Source: Theileria orientalis strain Shintoku
Taxonomy: Eukaryota; Apicomplexa; Aconoidasida; Piroplasmida; Theileriidae
Length of the DNA: 64,000 nucleotides
Assembly (NCBI RefSeq): GCF_000740895.1
Contig: NC_025261.1
Span: forward strand, 1,426,001 to 1,490,000
Reading direction: 5' to 3'
Positions 63,381 to 64,000 of this stretch are shown in pieces (position 1 is the stretch's first letter; every line of letters begins with the position of its first letter). Position numbers and translations under genes: made by a program. Below the pieces are notes generated by a model. That model was not told the DNA's origin, searched no databases, and saw nothing but the letters and a program-made list of their open reading frames with translations.

Positions 63381-64000
63381 ATGCTTTATGATGTACTTCT
63401 GGCTCTATTTGGCCACACTGGAGATATAATCGTGGAATCCGAAAAAAAGAATGGAAAATATAAAGTATTAGATGAGATAAAATTATCTACATCTGAAAGA
63501 TCAGCAGTCACTGCGATTTTGAAAACAGGACAGCTTTATATGTCTATAAAGCAATTCTGCATTAAAATAGGAATCGGCGATTACTATTCAGATGTGAGTG
63601 TGCTATTTGTAAAGGATGGATCGAAGAATTTAGTGGTAGATTACGTGAGTGAAACAGCGGTTAACCTGGGGACTAAGAACCTGGTAAATTCAAATGGATA
63701 TTATATGATCGCGTTTTGCAATGGGATTCAAAGGTATTTAAACGACTACAGAAAGTTGCTGTTGACGCTGGAAGACGTAGCGACCTCAGTGAAGGTGCTT
63801 CCGACGTCGACCTTTACAATAATAATGAGAGACCAAAATAAGATACTGCACTGCCTTCAGTCGATCATATTAGACGTAAGTGTAGCTAGTCAGGAGTGGA
63901 GTTGATGTGTAAACTAATACGTAGATAATTATTTAAAAGATACAGTAGCAGAGAATAACAAATGTTTAGTATCAGAACGTTAGTGAACGCCACGACGAAC
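63381..64000 (+). CDS. Gamma-tubulin complex component (GCP4-like), 3' part outside window
   Basis: Spc97/Spc98-family protein of the microtubule-nucleating gamma-tubulin complex. Exon 1 is 63381-63875 and ends at LDY-type context with donor GTAAGT; exon 2 starts about 63970 after TTTAG and continues in phase (YQNVSERHDE) to the window edge. The N-terminus MLYDVLLALFGHTGDI resembles the GCP4 start MIHELLLALSGYPGSI, and GYYMIAFCNGIQRYLNDYRKL matches the family's AFCTGLDSVLQPYR segment. Only the N-terminal domain is present here, so the subfamily is a fair but not firm call. Confidence 0.8.

Overview
The window looks like nuclear DNA of a piroplasm, most likely a Theileria species. T. orientalis-type is my best guess, from the fairly high GC of coding DNA and the strongly C/G-ending codons in several genes; that species call is inference. 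Support: a giant protein built of FAINT (DUF529) repeats, a family expanded in Theileria; compact gene spacing; many 30-60 bp GT-AG introns; and nuclear genes for apicoplast functions (IspE, a bL28-type ribosomal protein with a signal/transit-like leader). No prokaryotic operon, insertion sequence, CRISPR array or confident tRNA/rRNA gene is visible.

Layout: 1-12.2 kb, 3' part of one giant FAINT-domain gene, followed by an untranslated segment with an unusual series of small perfect hairpins. 12.9-22.8 kb, a small membrane protein (-), dolichol kinase (+), Sec23 (+), SmG (+), a TMEM33-like protein (+) and the spliceosomal factor SPF27/BCAS2 (-). 23-33.6 kb, a calcium-dependent protein kinase (+), a coiled-coil protein (+), a possible Spc25-like protein (-), a TBC Rab-GAP (+), a UMP-CMP kinase (-), a TRIAP1/Mdm35 twin-CX9C protein (+) and an unknown helical protein (+). 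33.8-44 kb, ubiquitin-activating enzyme UBA1 (+), VAC14 (+), an unknown protein (-) and TatD-type DNase (+). 44.2-53.7 kb, kinesin-13 (+), PUM3/Puf6 (-), an ORC1/CDC6-like AAA+ protein (+) and a mitochondrial PPR-like protein (-). 53.7-64 kb, IspE (+), apicoplast-type bL28 (-), a small membrane protein (+), eIF2-beta (-), ZC3H15/DFRP1 (-), a PARN-like deadenylase (-) and the 5' part of a gamma-tubulin complex (GCP4-like) gene (+).

Most genes are housekeeping: secretion (Sec23, TBC, TMEM33), RNA processing (SmG, SPF27, PARN, PUM3), translation (eIF2-beta, ZC3H15), mitosis and replication (kinesin-13, GCP, ORC1/CDC6, Spc25-like), ubiquitin, and organelle biogenesis. Neighbours share no pathway, as expected for a eukaryotic chromosome. 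I resolved exon structures by eye using GT-AG borders, frame continuity and family conservation; for most spliced genes the summed exon lengths are multiples of three. The spans of spliced genes below include introns.

The most interesting points are the hairpin series at 12.47-12.69 kb, family proteins with eroded signature motifs (Sec23 zinc finger, CDPK EF-hands, ZC3H15 first CCCH finger, IspE substrate motif, dolichol kinase EGT motif), and simple-sequence tracts made of the same short words in introns and coding inserts alike.
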